A stretch of 58,270 nt of DNA from Chrysochromulina tobinii (taxonomy: Eukaryota; Haptophyta; Prymnesiales; Chrysochromulinaceae): the NCBI GenBank assembly GCA_001275005.1, contig JWZX01003393.1, positions 1 to 58,270 of the forward strand, written 5' to 3'. The position numbers and the translations under genes were made by a program. Position 1 is the stretch's first letter. Every line of letters begins with the position of its first letter. Of this stretch, positions 57,294 to 58,270 are shown piece by piece. The notes beneath the pieces were generated by a model. The model ran no database searches. It saw only the letters and a program-made list of their open reading frames with translations, and was not told the origin of the DNA.

Positions 57294-58270
57294 ATGGCGG
57301 ACATGGACGGTGTGCCTTTGCGGTGGGTGCAGTGCTTTGACATCGCACTTGTGCTGCTCAGGCTTGAGTCGCTCGTCTTTGCGGTTTGCTCGACGCGGAA
57401 CAAGTGCTTCGCCTTGGCCTTGCTCGCGATCTTCGTCCCGCGCGTGCGTGCCATGGCGACGACGGCACCAGCCGATGGCGTTGGGACTGGTGCGCATCGG
57501 GCAGAGTCGGCGCGGACGCCGCCGTTGCGGCATCGGGCAGAGTCGGCAGCGGCGCTCGTCAACGGCCGCCTGCACAGTTGTGCGACGCTTCCACTCGTGG
57601 TAAGTCTCTCACAAGCCCGACCTCTATCCTACACTTCACGTGCTACGAGCGCACTCCTCCTGCTGCTCTTTGCGCTTCCCGTAAGTCGCGGCTCCAAGCT
57701 CCCCGTCGAGGAGCCCAATCCTGGGGAGCGGAGGAGCGCTCGTCATCAGCATACGCCGGGCGCGCTGGATTCCACTTGGAAGATTATCACTGTCCCAAGC
57801 TGGCTGATGCAGCACATGCTCGATGCTGGAGAGCTGGTGTCAAAGGGAGGTCCTATGATGGCGCCGGACTTGTCTGCGGTACATCGAAGTGGAGACGAGC
57901 AGTTGTCCCACCTCTCAGTTGACCTCAAGCTCTTCAAGGAGCTCCTCGAGGGAAAGAAGGGGGTCGAGCAACCCATCGCTTACGTTGAGGCGGATGTTCT
58001 CGACGACGTCGGGGAGCACGTTGGGAGGCGCCTCGAGCGCCGCAGGCTCTGTTGCATCGGTTTGGGGGGGTGCGCCGGCACCTGCACAAGCGGAAGTTGT
58101 TTATGCACTTGCGCAAGTCATTGCCACCACCCGCATCACCCGCACCACCCGCACCACCCGCATACCCCGCACACTCACCACCCTCCTCCGCCATCGCCGC
58201 CGCCACCTATGCCGCCACCGCCCTCGCCGCCGCCGCCCTTCCCACCGCCATCGCCGCCGCCCTCTCCCCC
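57294..58270 (+). CDS. Cys-rich then His/Pro-rich protein, 3' partial
   Basis: From ATG 57294 (MADMDGVPLRWVQCFDIALV) the frame is open to the window edge, 325 aa, without a stop. The N-terminus has a hydrophobic stretch (ALALLAIFV) and a second at ALLLLLFALP. A middle region follows (STWKIITVPSWLMQHML and VDLKLFKELLEGKKGVEQPI). It ends with a short Cys cluster (CAGTCTSGSCLCTCASHC), HHP repeats and PPPPSPPPP-type runs that resemble cell-wall extensin/pherophorin linkers. Two GTAAGT sites (57600 and 57688) could be real donors, so some of this may be intron. I do not recognise the family. Confidence 0.5.
   Translation, partial: MADMDGVPLRWVQCFDIALVLLRLESLVFAVCSTRNKCFALALLAIFVPRVRAMATTAPADGVGTGAHRAESARTPPLRHRAESAAALVNGRLHSCATLPLVVSLSQARPLSYTSRATSALLLLLFALPVSRGSKLPVEEPNPGERRSARHQHTPGALDSTWKIITVPSWLMQHMLDAGELVSKGGPMMAPDLSAVHRSGDEQLSHLSVDLKLFKELLEGKKGVEQPIAYVEADVLDDVGEHVGRRLERRRLCCIGLGGCAGTCTSGSCLCTCASHCHHPHHPHHPHHPHTPHTHHPPPPSPPPPMPPPPSPPPPFPPPSPPPSP

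Overview
This is a eukaryotic nuclear window, GC-rich and gene-dense, most likely from a flagellated alga with a secondary plastid (a haptophyte is my best guess; this is inference). The grounds are spliceosomal GT-AG introns, a ciliary dynein light chain (DYNLT2B), a plastid-type ribosomal protein L7/L12 whose signal-peptide exon is separated from the mature domain, a small protein with a signal peptide plus a twin-arginine lumenal presequence, and other eukaryotic families (SLC44, TMEM222, cathepsin Z, FAAH, NF-YC). No operons, rRNA, tRNA or CRISPR were seen.

Layout. 1-5.3 kb: the 3' part of a tyrosine-recombinase transposable element (open at the left edge of the window) with two 177-bp direct repeats downstream. 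6.1-12 kb: DYNLT2B (-), an EF-hand Na+/Ca2+ exchanger (+) and a long coiled-coil protein (+). 12-24 kb: a glycosyltransferase-like protein (-), an NF-YC histone-fold protein (+), a nicotinate phosphoribosyltransferase-like protein (-), a UBA/WW/ZZ-finger protein (-), a secreted FKBP (+), a membrane MsrB-like protein (+) and an FkbM methyltransferase (-). 24-34 kb: a choline-transporter-like protein (-), QueC (+), a small lumen-targeted protein (-), an SRPBCC/3beta-HSD fusion (+), a DoxX-like membrane protein (+), a methyltransferase-like protein (+) and a weak ORF. 34-38 kb: one gene (-) joining a Popeye/cyclic-nucleotide-binding module to three peptidoglycan-binding-like domains. 38.8-58 kb: plastid L7/L12 (-), a ~2,400-aa RCC1/EGF receptor-like protein (+), cathepsin Z (-), FAAH (-), a 2OG-oxygenase/TPR protein (+), a beta-propeller protein (-), TMEM222 (+) and a Cys/Pro-rich protein that runs off the right edge.

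The most interesting signal lies in the introns rather than in any one gene. Many are bounded by direct duplications of the adjoining exon (13 to 43 nt), so that each copy supplies its own AG|GT. Their interiors are short tandem repeats sharing the words TGAGTGCC / TGATTGCC and the 3' end CCTCATCAG across genes on both strands. Two introns are head-to-tail stacks of three self-contained GT...AG units. A second family (core ending TTCCCCACAG) occurs three times within one gene. Together these look like recent and continuing intron gain by segment duplication or introner-like insertion.

Seven gene pairs are head-to-head with spacers of about 136-300 bp, suggesting bidirectional promoters are common. 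Two otherwise intact conserved genes (L7/L12 and the RCC1/EGF gene) each show one apparent 1-nt insertion, most simply assembly errors.
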